From JAFARZ01 sp035651595 (GTDB lineage Bacteria > Actinomycetota > Actinomycetes > Streptosporangiales > Streptosporangiaceae), in the NCBI GenBank assembly GCA_035651595.1, contig DASRFJ010000106.1:1-64000 (forward strand): a stretch of 64,000 nucleotides of DNA, read 5' to 3'. The notes beneath the pieces were generated by a model, which was not told the origin of the DNA, did not search any database, and was given only the letters and a program-made list of their open reading frames with translations. Shown piece after piece: positions 7,084-14,915 of this stretch (positions within the stretch are counted from its first letter, which is position 1; the number at the start of each line of letters is the position of its first letter). The position numbers and the translations under genes were made by a program.

Positions 7084-7850
7084 GCGGCACCTGCCTGCGG
7101 CGGCTTAAGGGCTTTCGTCCGGGCGAGTCCGCGACGGTATGCCTCGGTGCCTATGTGGCCGCCGGAGTGACCTTGAGGACGGCCGCAAGTGCTCGAATCA
7201 CCGTGGCCGGGCTGAAGCTGGTGACCGCATCGCGGTTTCGGGTATACCGGCGCTGTCTCGCCATCCTGGGCTGGGCGCAGAGTCCGGAGTCGGGATTTGC
7301 GCTGCCAGGACTCGGCTGACTGGCACCAGCCCGGATGACCGGCAGGACGCCCGCAGATGGGTGGTGGTTCATTCTCGCCGAGGCGTGCCAGCGTCCTGGC
7401 TGCACGTATCGGCTTCCCGCATCGGGGGACGGCGCTCAGGGTACCCTTTGCTTCGATCAGGACCGCGCAATCGTGCTTCTTGTGACAGGACACGCACCGG
7501 GGCAGATAGTGATCCGGGTCAGCCGAGAAGGGGCGCCCGTCATCGGTTATGCGGGCATCCGGATCGGCGTGGTCGAACGACCAGTGCCTTGCCTGGGCGC
7601 CGCAGTCGACGCACGCATGGTCGGAGGCCGGCCCGTGCTTCGCCTTCACGCGCATGTGAGCGGCTTTGTAACTGAGGTCGGTTCCAGTCCACGAATGGTG
7701 CGCTTCGCCGCGAGGCAAGTTGCGGTCTCTTTGATGGGTGACGGCGTGGGGGTCACCGTGCCTCCGGACTCTGGCGGCATGCATGCTGCACATGCCGCTC
7801 TCCTTGACAGGCTTCGCGCAGCCGCTGATCTTGCACTCACCCTTGCTCAT
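7080..7850 (-). CDS. HNH endonuclease with added zinc repeats
   Basis: This 256-residue protein starts at ATG 7848-7850 behind GGAGGCC. The N-terminus has a knuckle (CKISGCAKPV...CSMH). The HNH core follows: CVDCGAQARHWSFDHADPD, then YLPRCVSCHKKHD. Two copies of a CGRPxGHxG zinc pattern occupy the C-terminal third (ICGRPAGHPGWC and TCGRPQGHSGGH), as if an HNH module were joined to an unrelated zinc-repeat protein. Base composition is less GC-rich than its neighbours. It may be a homing nuclease or an operon-resident nicking enzyme. Confidence 0.8.
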   Translation of the reverse strand: MSKGECKISGCAKPVKESGMCSMHAARVRRHGDPHAVTHQRDRNLPRGEAHHSWTGTDLSYKAAHMRVKAKHGPASDHACVDCGAQARHWSFDHADPDARITDDGRPFSADPDHYLPRCVSCHKKHDCAVLIEAKGTLSAVPRCGKPIRAARTLARLGENEPPPICGRPAGHPGWCQSAESWQRKSRLRTLRPAQDGETAPVYPKPRCGHQLQPGHGDSSTCGRPQGHSGGHIGTEAYRRGLARTKALKPPQAGAA

Positions 7851-8380
7851 GCTGCGGCCTCCACTGGCGGCTTCTTGGCGTAGCGCCCGTCTTCGGTCCG
7901 GTACACCTCGCGGCCGTCATAAAGGGTCATCGGGACCGTGCGAGGGTCGCGTCCGCCCTTGATGTAGAAGCCGCGGATCTCCAGCTGCGGATCACGCTTT
8001 TCGGCGGCCCCATGGCATCCCGAGCGAAGGACCGCAGACCCACACAGCAACCCGGAATTAGCGGGGCTATTGAGTACCGCCAGCGAAGTGCCCCCCATGC
8101 CTCTCGCTACGATGTGCTGAATCTCACCTAGGAGAGGCCCGCACCACACCCCGCACGCCTCGCAGAGGGCCTGCTCGATATCCCCGCCGCCTGCCCGCTG
8201 GCGGACCAGGATCTTCACGGCCCGGCTGAACCCGGTGTGCTCCGCAGGCTCCGCAAGATGCCACGACGGGCACCGGGAGCACTTGTACGGGGTGCCGTCC
8301 GCGCCCTTGGCGACCGCCTTGAGCGCGGCCGTCTCGGTGCCGAGGCTCCGGCCATTGACGCAGCCGCGGTTAAGGCTCAT
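7847..8380 (-). CDS. HNH-like endonuclease
   Basis: This 177-residue protein starts at ATG 8378-8380 behind GAGGTG. A first zinc pair is CSRC, a second CEACGVWC. The core EIQHIVARGMGG, then NSGLLCG and SGCHGAAEKRD fits an HNH/recombination nuclease fold. It ends in a YDGREVYRTEDGRY tail that recurs in the micro-gene at 6994-7083. It lies beside the exonuclease and annealing genes, so a role in recombination or genome processing is plausible. Confidence 0.75.
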   Translation of the reverse strand: MSLNRGCVNGRSLGTETAALKAVAKGADGTPYKCSRCPSWHLAEPAEHTGFSRAVKILVRQRAGGGDIEQALCEACGVWCGPLLGEIQHIVARGMGGTSLAVLNSPANSGLLCGSAVLRSGCHGAAEKRDPQLEIRGFYIKGGRDPRTVPMTLYDGREVYRTEDGRYAKKPPVEAAA

Positions 8381-8466
8381 GGCGCCCACCTCGCATCCCG
8401 CTGCCACTGGCGCAGCTTCCGGCGCTCGATCAGGCGCAGTACCAGGCGGGCTATAGCGGCGCTCAC
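8377..8466 (-). CDS. 29-residue basic protein
   Basis: It reads from GTG 8464-8466 with four-base overlaps to both neighbours. The product is an amphipathic basic helix (ARLVLRLIERRKLRQWQRD). No family is recognised. The exact overlaps are the main evidence that it is translated. Confidence 0.45.
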   Translation of the reverse strand: MSAAIARLVLRLIERRKLRQWQRDARWAP

Positions 8467-9089
8467 GACGCACCGCCGCTCATCACCGCGTCGTAGATCG
8501 CCTTTGCCCACCTGGCGTCACCGAGCGCGGTGTGACGGTCCTGCTCGCCGGGTGGCGCGATGTGAAGGGATCGCGTCAGCTCGTCCGAGTTCCACGGCAG
8601 GCCGGGCAGGTCGTCCTCGCTTATACAGGGTCCTTCCAGGCACGCGGCGCTGCTGTGGCCGTGGCGGGAAAGGCCGTTCAGGTAGCCGACCGCGAGCGCT
8701 TCCACGTCGATCAGGTGGTAGTGCCACGACGGGCAGATGCCGTGCGCGCGCATCCTCGCCGCGAGCACGTCGGCGTCGAAGCTGACGACCGCGCCGACAA
8801 GATGGGCGCCGCGGGTAAACCGGTCGACCTCGTGGAGCACGTACGCCTCCGGATAAGCGCAATCCCCGTCCCATCCGGGTCCCCGGTAATCCGGGTGGCG
8901 GTCGTAGAACCGGCCGACCTGCAACGAGAACGGGTCTGCGTTGCCGAGGTCCAGGTCCTCGCTGCGGACGAACCAGCGGTACGCGGTGTCGTCGCGGCCG
9001 GGGTCGCGCACGATCAGCCCGGCCTCCCAGACCCGGCGGTCGTGACGGAGCGAGGTGGTTTCCGTGTCCAGGATCACGATGCGGGTCAC
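8463..9089 (-). CDS. DnaQ-like 3'-5' exonuclease
   Basis: This 208-residue protein has the DEDDh exonuclease signature: VILDTETTSL (Asp8 and Glu10), a central SFDADVLAARM and a C-terminal HTALGDARW in which His and Asp are catalytic. The fold uses two metal ions to remove 3' nucleotides. It starts at GTG 9087-9089, overlapping the stop of the annealing protein. A free-standing exonuclease next to a recombinase suggests DNA end processing rather than polymerase proofreading. Confidence 0.88.
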   Translation of the reverse strand: MTRIVILDTETTSLRHDRRVWEAGLIVRDPGRDDTAYRWFVRSEDLDLGNADPFSLQVGRFYDRHPDYRGPGWDGDCAYPEAYVLHEVDRFTRGAHLVGAVVSFDADVLAARMRAHGICPSWHYHLIDVEALAVGYLNGLSRHGHSSAACLEGPCISEDDLPGLPWNSDELTRSLHIAPPGEQDRHTALGDARWAKAIYDAVMSGGAS

Positions 9090-10225
9090 GATGCACCATC
9101 ACCCTCTGCCGGAGGCGTGGTCAGGAACGCGACGAGCTGGTCGCGGTCCTGGAATCCCTCCAGGGTGTCGATGAGCTTCCGCGCTTCCCGCTCCGACAGG
9201 TTGGCGTGCACCCGTCCCTCGCTGGGGCCGGTCAGGTCCCTGCCGATGATCTGCTCAGACGCGCCGACGGCAAGCCGATGCTCGGCGCGCTTGAAACCGA
9301 GGGCTGATGAATAGACGCTCTCCACCTTGCCGACCTGCTCAGGCCGTGCGCTGCCCGGCTCATCACTGGCCTCGGGCTGGGCGTCCTGCTCTGCTGCCGC
9401 GGGTGCCATCTCTGCGGCTGGCGTGGCGGGAGCCGCCGGCGGGGTCCCGGTGATCTCGTCGGCGGTGACGCGGGGCGGCGGGAACTCCTCGTCCTTGGTG
9501 ACTTCGCCGCGCAGCAGCGACTGGCGGATCACGCGCAGGTTGGCGACGTCGTGATCCGTCCACTTCTCCGTCGCCGCCCCGATCTTGACCTCAAGCTGCG
9601 GGATGGTGATGCCGAGGTTCCCGAACACCTCGATCGCGTTGGCGATCCGCTGCGCGAGCGGAACCCCGCCGCCCTCCGCGATCGTCTTCGCGCAGATGTC
9701 CTTGGCTTCCTCCACGAACCACGTGGGGAGCGAGGCGAGGATCGCCTCGCGGACGCGGCGCGAGATCACGTTCGCGTTGTTCTCGTAGATCTGCCGCAGG
9801 TCGGTCAGGTCCCGGCCGCCCGTGTACCCCTTGTGCGGGTTGATCACCACCGAGGAGTTCCTGGTGTTGGTCTGCACGTCCCACGCGAACGCGAGCATCT
9901 CGGACTGGCCGTACTCGTCGTCGCGGCGCAGCTCAACCGCGCCGTACTGGAAGTTGCCCCATACCCGGGCCAGCTCGCGGGCCAGGTGGACGGACGGCCC
10001 GCTGACGATCTGGCCGCCCTGCGGGTAGCGGAAGAACGCCCGGTCGGCGAGTTCCTTGCGGCGGCAGGAGTCGCGCATGTCGGCGATGGCCTGCGGCACG
10101 TTGCGCGGGAACTGCCGGGCGACGATGATCGCCGCCTGCACCTCGGCGATGGCGCGGGTCTGCTCGACAGCGGTCGCCTGCCCCACCCGGCTGGGCGCGA
10201 GCATCTGCTGGACATCGGCGGTCAT
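9086..10225 (-). CDS. Putative RecT/Erf-like single-strand annealing protein
   Basis: This 379-residue protein starts at ATG 10223-10225. Blocks FPRNVPQAIADMRDSC, AFFRYPQGGQIVSGPSVHL, ELARVWGNFQYG and LRQIYENNANVISRRVREA match a family placed next to RecE-type nucleases in actinophages, which I infer to be annealing recombinases. The C-terminal 130 residues are an Ala/Pro linker followed by a small helical segment. The adjacent PD-(D/E)XK nuclease strongly supports a recombination pair. Confidence 0.7.
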   Translation of the reverse strand: MTADVQQMLAPSRVGQATAVEQTRAIAEVQAAIIVARQFPRNVPQAIADMRDSCRRKELADRAFFRYPQGGQIVSGPSVHLARELARVWGNFQYGAVELRRDDEYGQSEMLAFAWDVQTNTRNSSVVINPHKGYTGGRDLTDLRQIYENNANVISRRVREAILASLPTWFVEEAKDICAKTIAEGGGVPLAQRIANAIEVFGNLGITIPQLEVKIGAATEKWTDHDVANLRVIRQSLLRGEVTKDEEFPPPRVTADEITGTPPAAPATPAAEMAPAAAEQDAQPEASDEPGSARPEQVGKVESVYSSALGFKRAEHRLAVGASEQIIGRDLTGPSEGRVHANLSEREARKLIDTLEGFQDRDQLVAFLTTPPAEGDGAS

Positions 10226-11115
10226 CGGTACTCCTCAAGCTTGCGGAACGCCCACGGGGGCAGGGAGATGTGCTCAATGCCGGCCGGCCGGCCCGCGCGG
10301 ATGGCCTCGGCCTCGTAGCCCGGCCAGTTCCCGGACGCGGTGCAGTCGCGGTAGACCTCGATCGCCAGCCGGTTCAGCTCGCGGCCCACGCTGACGGACT
10401 CGGGTTCCAGTTCCGCGATGGTGATCAGGTACGGCGGGTCCTTCTCCTGGAACACGAACACGAACGCGGGATCGTCTGCCAGGCCGACTGCGCGGACGCC
10501 GTCGGTGTACCAGGGGTCCTGCTGGTGGTAGCCGAAGTTGGCGACCGACTTCGCGATAGCGGCGGGGCTCGCCGAGACGCAGCTCTTGTAGTCGGCCACG
10601 ATGAGCCGCTCGCGGGCGCTGATGTCGGGCAGCCAGTCGAGCCGCGCCCGGCACTGCACACCGGTCGCCGGGTCCTGCCAGAACAGGGACTGCTCAGGCT
10701 TGCCCCGCTCGGGGTTGAACAGCGCCGACGCGACCGGGTGCCTGCGCAGCGCAGCGGCCATCGCCTTGACCTGCTCGTGCTCAGCGGCGAGAAGCGGCAG
10801 GAAACCCTCGGCGCGGGCCGCGTCACGTGCGTCCCTCGCCGCTTTGGTGCGCCAGTCATCCGCCTCAATGGTGACGATCTCCGCGCCCGCGCCGAGCACC
10901 AGCTTGTGCGCGGCACTGCCGAGCTCGAACATGTCTTTCGGCGGCGGCGGATTGTCGGCCTCGTAGCGGAACCGGGCAGGGCAGGACGGCGGGAGGAGCT
11001 TGCGCGCCCCGGTGGATGACAGGGAACCGCCCGGTACCGGATCGGAGTGGTAGACGTCCTCCGGCATGCCGTCGTAGACCCCGGCCTCAGTGACCGTCGC
11101 GGTGGCGGTGGTCAC
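10222..11115 (-). CDS. PD-(D/E)XK exonuclease, RecE/RecB-like
   Basis: This 297-residue protein starts at GTG 11113-11115 behind GGAAGGCGG. The nuclease core is seen as FELGSAAHKLVLG (motif I His), CRARLDWLPD, then LIVADYKSC (catalytic Asp and Lys) and FGYHQQDPWYTDGV (QXXXY motif). The family resects DNA ends and loads its partner annealing protein, here the next gene. Stop and start overlap by four bases (ATGA). Confidence 0.88.
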   Translation of the reverse strand: MTTATATVTEAGVYDGMPEDVYHSDPVPGGSLSSTGARKLLPPSCPARFRYEADNPPPPKDMFELGSAAHKLVLGAGAEIVTIEADDWRTKAARDARDAARAEGFLPLLAAEHEQVKAMAAALRRHPVASALFNPERGKPEQSLFWQDPATGVQCRARLDWLPDISARERLIVADYKSCVSASPAAIAKSVANFGYHQQDPWYTDGVRAVGLADDPAFVFVFQEKDPPYLITIAELEPESVSVGRELNRLAIEVYRDCTASGNWPGYEAEAIRAGRPAGIEHISLPPWAFRKLEEYR

Positions 11116-12110
11116 TGCGTACCGCCTTCCAGGCCGCGCACGAACTCCGCGGCCTCCTCGCCGCATTCGGCCAGTACCGTCCCGATCAGCCGCCCGGCCT
11201 CACCCGCTGCGCGCTCTGCTGCCAGCGCCTCCGCATCCCGGTGCGGGTGCTCGCATCCGGAGGCAAGCTCAGGGAAGGCCCTCTCGGGGGCGGTCAGCCC
11301 GTTCACCAGCCGGCCGTAGAGCCCCAGTGCCTCCTCCAGTTCGAGCGCGCCCGCCTGGACTGCGGGGCTTTCAGACACGGAGAGAGCGCGGCTCCATATC
11401 CCCCAGCAGTGCATGAGGACCGCGGTGTGCTCATCCGCCGGCGCGGCGGGCGCTGCCGCCGTGAACACCTGAGGCTCAGGTGCCGGCTGGCCGTGCAGCA
11501 GGGCGTCCCTGGCCTCTGTCGCGGCCTCGATCAGGTCATCGAGCCATTCAGTGCTCATCACGTCGGCGACGAACCAGTCGCCATCCGCCTCGGCACCGAG
11601 ACGCAGCCCGGCCGCGGGGCATCCGCCGGCCCGCGTGATCCCCGCGAACGACGGCCGGCCGTGCAGCGCCTCGTGCCGGTAGAACAGGCTGGTCGCTCCC
11701 TCGACTGCGCGCAGGAACGCGCTCGGCTCGCTGCCCGGCTGCCCGTCCGGCGGACCGCTGTCCTGCGGCTCCTCGCTGATCACGGCGAACAGCTCGGTCT
11801 CCGGCTGGTCCGCCGGCTCGGGCCTTCCCTCGGGGATGGGCCGGATGTTCCTGATGCCGTCGCGGACCCGCTCCAGCAGGTCCGCCGTGTCCCCGCCGGA
11901 GGTGTCCGGCAGTCCTGCTTGCGATGCCCCGGTGAATGCAAGGACCGGCGCCGGCTGCGCCTGCTCGCCGGGGCTGGCCGGGACCTCGCCGAAGGCCGGG
12001 CAGGCATCCGGCGTGACCGGTGCCTGAGGGCGGCGGCGGGGGAGCCGCAGCCGGCGCCTCGGCTTCGGCTCAGGCAGGAGGGCGTGCCTGCCCGCTGTCG
12101 CGGCGCTCAT
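11112..12110 (-). CDS. Acidic Ala/Pro-rich protein of unknown function
   Basis: This 332-residue protein starts at ATG 12108-12110. It begins with a basic RRRLRLPRRR run, followed by a long low-complexity linker. From about residue 200 there is a more ordered helical part (WLDDLIEAATEARDALL and HTAVLMHCWGIWSRAL). No motif assigns a function. It is coupled to both neighbours by four-base overlaps and is probably an accessory recombination or replication factor. Confidence 0.5.
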   Translation of the reverse strand: MSAATAGRHALLPEPKPRRRLRLPRRRPQAPVTPDACPAFGEVPASPGEQAQPAPVLAFTGASQAGLPDTSGGDTADLLERVRDGIRNIRPIPEGRPEPADQPETELFAVISEEPQDSGPPDGQPGSEPSAFLRAVEGATSLFYRHEALHGRPSFAGITRAGGCPAAGLRLGAEADGDWFVADVMSTEWLDDLIEAATEARDALLHGQPAPEPQVFTAAAPAAPADEHTAVLMHCWGIWSRALSVSESPAVQAGALELEEALGLYGRLVNGLTAPERAFPELASGCEHPHRDAEALAAERAAGEAGRLIGTVLAECGEEAAEFVRGLEGGTQ

Positions 12111-12634
12111 GCGGCCACGTCCGTACCGGCCGGAGCCGTGACCGGCTCGCACACCCACTCGATGATCTCCACCGGCTTGACGACCTTGCGCGTCACGGCA
12201 GGGGTGACGATCTCCTCGACCTCGCGGTCCTCGGTGCCGGCCACGACCCGCTTGCAGACCGCGTCACGGTGGGCGCTCAGCTTGACGTGCCAGCCTTCCC
12301 ACGTCCCGGTCATCTCGAAGTAGGCATCTCCCTCGCGCTCCCAGGTCCGCTTGTCCCACTTGCAGCGGCGGAACGCCCGGATGGCCGCGGCGATCCCGGC
12401 GCGCTCGTCCGTCTCGCCGAAGAAGTAGATGCCGACGCTGCGGTCGCGGACGTGCGGCATCGGGATGTCCGGGTGCCCCGCGACGAAGGCGAACAGGTCC
12501 GCGACATCGGCGGCGTACTGCTCGCGGGCAGCCCGGCGCGGGTCCGGCGGGGAGACTCTCCTCGCCGCGTCCTCTTCGAGCGCCAGCGCGTGCGCGATGT
12601 CTCTCTCGGCTGGCGTGATTGCTGTGCGGTCCAC
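12107..12634 (-). CDS. Conserved early protein of unknown function
   Basis: This 175-residue protein starts at GTG 12632-12634 with GAGGGAAAGGG upstream. It is the first gene of the long overlapping operon that runs to 1975. A central block VGIYFFGETDERAGIAAAI and a GTWEGWHVKLSAHRDAVC segment look structured but match no family I can name. Confidence 0.55.
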   Translation of the reverse strand: MDRTAITPAERDIAHALALEEDAARRVSPPDPRRAAREQYAADVADLFAFVAGHPDIPMPHVRDRSVGIYFFGETDERAGIAAAIRAFRRCKWDKRTWEREGDAYFEMTGTWEGWHVKLSAHRDAVCKRVVAGTEDREVEEIVTPAVTRKVVKPVEIIEWVCEPVTAPAGTDVAA

Positions 12635-12688
12635 TGCGTATCCCTTTCCCTCGGTTACGATTGGCGGGTGGCGTATCCCGCCCGCCCC

Positions 12689-12714
12689 GCCCCGGCGATC
12701 TGACCCGCCGGGGC
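12689..12714. terminator. Intergenic 9-bp hairpin
   Basis: GCCCCGGCG and CGCCGGGGC pair perfectly around an eight-base loop between the leftward genes at 12724 and 12634. There is no T-run. It could end the repressor-proximal transcript or act as an attenuator ahead of the 10.6-kb recombination operon. Confidence 0.6.
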
Positions 12715-12723
12715 GAATCCTTC

Positions 12724-12960
12724 TCAGGCGGCTTTCCGCCGCCCCTGCCCGCGTGCCTGCTCGATCCGCTGCTGGATCTCCTCCACGCTGAGCGGGTGAC
12801 CGGGGTAGCACGCCCGTTCCGCTGCTGCCCTGGTGCCGTGGACGGAGGCGTACTCGTGCAGGTCATCCCACGCGGCCCGGTACGCCGCGCCTGCTGCTTT
12901 CACTGCCAGGTCGTAACGGTCCCGGGCAGCGGGAGGGAGAGTGCCGCGGAAGGCGGTCAT
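12724..12960 (-). CDS. Small helical protein
   Basis: This 78-residue protein starts at ATG 12958-12960, overlapping the upstream stop by four bases. It is Ala-rich, with DRYDLAVKAAGAAYRAAWDDL, followed by HPLSVEEIQQRIEQ and a basic end (GQGRRKAA). The function is unknown, but position next to the repressor suggests a regulatory partner. Confidence 0.5.
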   Translation of the reverse strand: MTAFRGTLPPAARDRYDLAVKAAGAAYRAAWDDLHEYASVHGTRAAAERACYPGHPLSVEEIQQRIEQARGQGRRKAA

Positions 12961-13598
12961 GCGGCACCGTCCAGGGCGGCCTGCGCTTCTTCCCACGTCT
13001 TGCTCAGGTCGCCGTGCACGGCGGCGATGAGGCTGTCGAGGTAGGCGGCGCGCTCCCGGTCCTTGCGCGCGTACCGCTCAGTAAGCTCCGCCATCTCGTG
13101 GGCGTACTTCATCAGCTCGCCGAGAGTGGATAGCTCGGTGAACTTGTCATCGGGGAAGAAATCGAAGAGGGTGAGCTGCTCGCTGCCGCTCCCGTTTGCG
13201 TGGCGGGTAAACTCGCGCGCCGCGTCCCTGGCTCGCTCGCCGCTGTCACGCGGGTCGAACGGCAGCGTGTCCGGGGGCGCCTCGACGGGCGGGAAACCGG
13301 CGCGGGCAAGTGCGTCCCAGTTGGCGAAATCCGTGAGCGCCTCACGGATTTGGGCTTCGCTCGGATAGGTCCGGGCGGCGCGCAGGCGACGCTGGATCTC
13401 CTGTTCGGTGAGCTTGTATCCGCCCGCCGCAGCCCGCCCGATCAGCTCTGCTAGTACGCCGTGCTTGAGGTTGCCGGCAGGAGTCGTCTTGGCGGGGTCG
13501 GTGAGAAGATCGCGGCCGAACGCCCACCGTTCCAGGACGCCACCGGTGTCGCTAGCGGCGATGTTCTTCTCGCGCCGCAGGAGGCGGGCGTACCTCAT
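12957..13598 (-). CDS. Hypothetical protein downstream of repressor
   Basis: This 213-residue protein starts at ATG 13596-13598 (ATGA overlap with the repressor stop). It contains LTEQEIQRRLRAARTY, a predicted helical C-terminus rich in Glu and Arg (YAHEMAELTERYARKDRE), and no catalytic motif. It sits in the immunity operon with the repressor. Confidence 0.5.
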   Translation of the reverse strand: MRYARLLRREKNIAASDTGGVLERWAFGRDLLTDPAKTTPAGNLKHGVLAELIGRAAAGGYKLTEQEIQRRLRAARTYPSEAQIREALTDFANWDALARAGFPPVEAPPDTLPFDPRDSGERARDAAREFTRHANGSGSEQLTLFDFFPDDKFTELSTLGELMKYAHEMAELTERYARKDRERAAYLDSLIAAVHGDLSKTWEEAQAALDGAA

Positions 13599-14047
13599 GC
13601 CGCCACGCTTTCCTTGGCGAGGCGGATGAGGGCGTCGGCGACAGTCTGCCCTTCGGTCATCAGAGGGCGCACCGCCCGGTAGAGGTCCATGAAGGTGCTG
13701 CGCTCCCGCTCGGCCGCCGCCCGCGCCGCCTCGATGTCGCTCTGGGTCCTGGCGAACAGCGTGACCTTCGCGCAATCCAGTTCCACGCCGTCCATCAGCG
13801 CGACCTCGGACGTGCGCCAGCGGCCGCGCTCGAGCATCGCGGCCGGGCAGGCGAGGGCGGTGGCCATTTTCCCGAGCAACTCAGGACTGGCGTTTCGGGT
13901 GCCGCGTTCGATCTCGCTGATCAGGCTGACGGTCACGCCGACCCGCGCGGCCAGTTCCGTCTTCGTCAGTCCCGCCGTCTCGCGCGCCCGCGTGACCGCC
14001 TCAGGCTCGTGATCGAGGGGGAATTTTGCTTTAGATCGCTGGGCCAT
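13595..14047 (-). CDS. XRE-family transcriptional repressor
   Basis: This 150-residue protein has an N-terminal HTH at about residues 17-70 (TKTELAARVGVTVSLISEIE as recognition part) and a C-terminal segment that may dimerise. Its start is leaderless: a TTGACC-17-TAGGTT promoter ends six bases before ATG 14045-14047. The promoter is overlaid by a perfect 16-bp inverted repeat, the expected form of autoregulation. It faces a divergent HTH gene, so it is the best candidate for the lysogeny repressor of this element. Confidence 0.85.
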   Translation of the reverse strand: MAQRSKAKFPLDHEPEAVTRARETAGLTKTELAARVGVTVSLISEIERGTRNASPELLGKMATALACPAAMLERGRWRTSEVALMDGVELDCAKVTLFARTQSDIEAARAAAERERSTFMDLYRAVRPLMTEGQTVADALIRLAKESVAA

Positions 14048-14053
14048 GAGGCG

Positions 14054-14082
14054 AACCTAGTGCGTAGTGGTGCGAAGGTCAA
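14054..14082 (-). promoter_or_regulatory. Leaderless promoter of the repressor
   Basis: On the leftward strand TTGACC lies 17 bases before TAGGTT, and TAGGTT ends six bases before the ATG. Both boxes and the spacing are near the ideal for a vegetative actinobacterial promoter. The operator repeat overlaps the -35 box and most of the spacer. Confidence 0.8.
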
Positions 14083-14103
14083 GCGAACTTCGCACCACTA
14101 CGC
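14062..14103. promoter_or_regulatory. Operator: perfect 16-bp inverted repeat
   Basis: The arm at 14062-14077 is the exact reverse complement of 14088-14103, with a ten-base centre. Each arm contains TGGTGCGAAG. Further TGCGAA half-sites lie at 14147-14152 and 14157-14162 before the rightward start, and TTCGCA at 14772-14777 beyond that gene. This is a typical phage switch operator layout. Confidence 0.85.
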
Positions 14104-14172
14104 GGATGATGCATACTTGTGACCGGGAGTGGGTCCTAGACGCGAGTGCGAAGTTATGCGAAGGTGTGGCCC

Positions 14173-14745
14173 ATGGACGCGCGCCCGGAACCGCCGCCAG
14201 AGGGCGTGCTGATCGCCGCAGCCCTGAAAGACGCCCGGATCTCGGTACGCGAGGCAGCCCGGCGGGCAGGCATCAGCGAAGGCTGGTGGCGGCAGGTCGT
14301 CAACGGCTACCAGAGCCTCAGCGGCGGCGCTTACGGAACCGTGCGGGCACCCGCCGAGACGCTCGCGCGCATGGCGCAGGCCGCCGGGGTGACCGCTGAT
14401 GACCTGACCGCTGCCGGGCGAGCGGACGCAGCGGCCGAGCTGGACAGGCTGGGCAGCGGCGCGTCCGCAGGGCCGCCCGCCGCGCCGCCAGCCCCCTACC
14501 TGCCGCCTCACGAGGACATGACCCGCGATGACGTGGAGTTCTACGAGGACCAGGTGCGGCGGGACCTGGTACGGCACGGCACGGACGCCCCGCCGGAGGT
14601 GATCTTTCCCGGCAGCGAGCTGGAGCAGCGGATCTGGCGGGAACCGGGGATGCACCGGGAGACGAAGGTGCGGCTCATCGCGATCCGCCGGTTCGACCGG
14701 GCGCAGGCGGCGGCACTGGACCAGAGGGGGCGCACCGGGTCATGA
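14173..14745 (+). CDS. HTH protein divergent from the repressor (Cro/antirepressor position)
   Basis: This 190-residue protein starts at ATG 14173 behind GAAGGTG. Residues about 12-75 form an HTH (VREAARRAGISEGWWRQVVN, then LARMAQAAGVTADDLTAAG). The rest is an Ala/Pro linker and an acidic and basic C-terminus. Two TGCGAA half-operators lie just before the start, so the repressor probably controls it. By position it would be the Cro-like or early-lytic regulator. Confidence 0.75.
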   Translation: MDARPEPPPEGVLIAAALKDARISVREAARRAGISEGWWRQVVNGYQSLSGGAYGTVRAPAETLARMAQAAGVTADDLTAAGRADAAAELDRLGSGASAGPPAAPPAPYLPPHEDMTRDDVEFYEDQVRRDLVRHGTDAPPEVIFPGSELEQRIWREPGMHRETKVRLIAIRRFDRAQAAALDQRGRTGS

Positions 14746-14848
14746 CCCGTTTCCGGCTATATCGCACCTAGTTCGCATCGTAACGGTTCAGTCACGAACT
14801 GTTGGCAGTATTGCCCGGTTCCCATCATATGAGAAGAATCACAGCGTG

Positions 14849-14881
14849 GCTGGGGGGGAACCAGCCCGCTAGCGAGGCTGG
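14849..14881 (+). promoter_or_regulatory. Two competing hairpins upstream of the membrane-protein gene
   Basis: A GGCTGG, a CCAGCC and a second GGCTGG follow one another here, so the central CCAGCC can pair with either flank but not both. The second option also encloses the palindrome CGCTAGCG. This lies in the 170-base stretch between 14745 and 14916, which otherwise holds only a TTCGCA half-operator. An attenuator is possible, but the stems are short. Confidence 0.35.
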
Positions 14882-14915
14882 AGGCGCGTCAGGGAACGCG
14901 CAGAGGGGACGGGCC

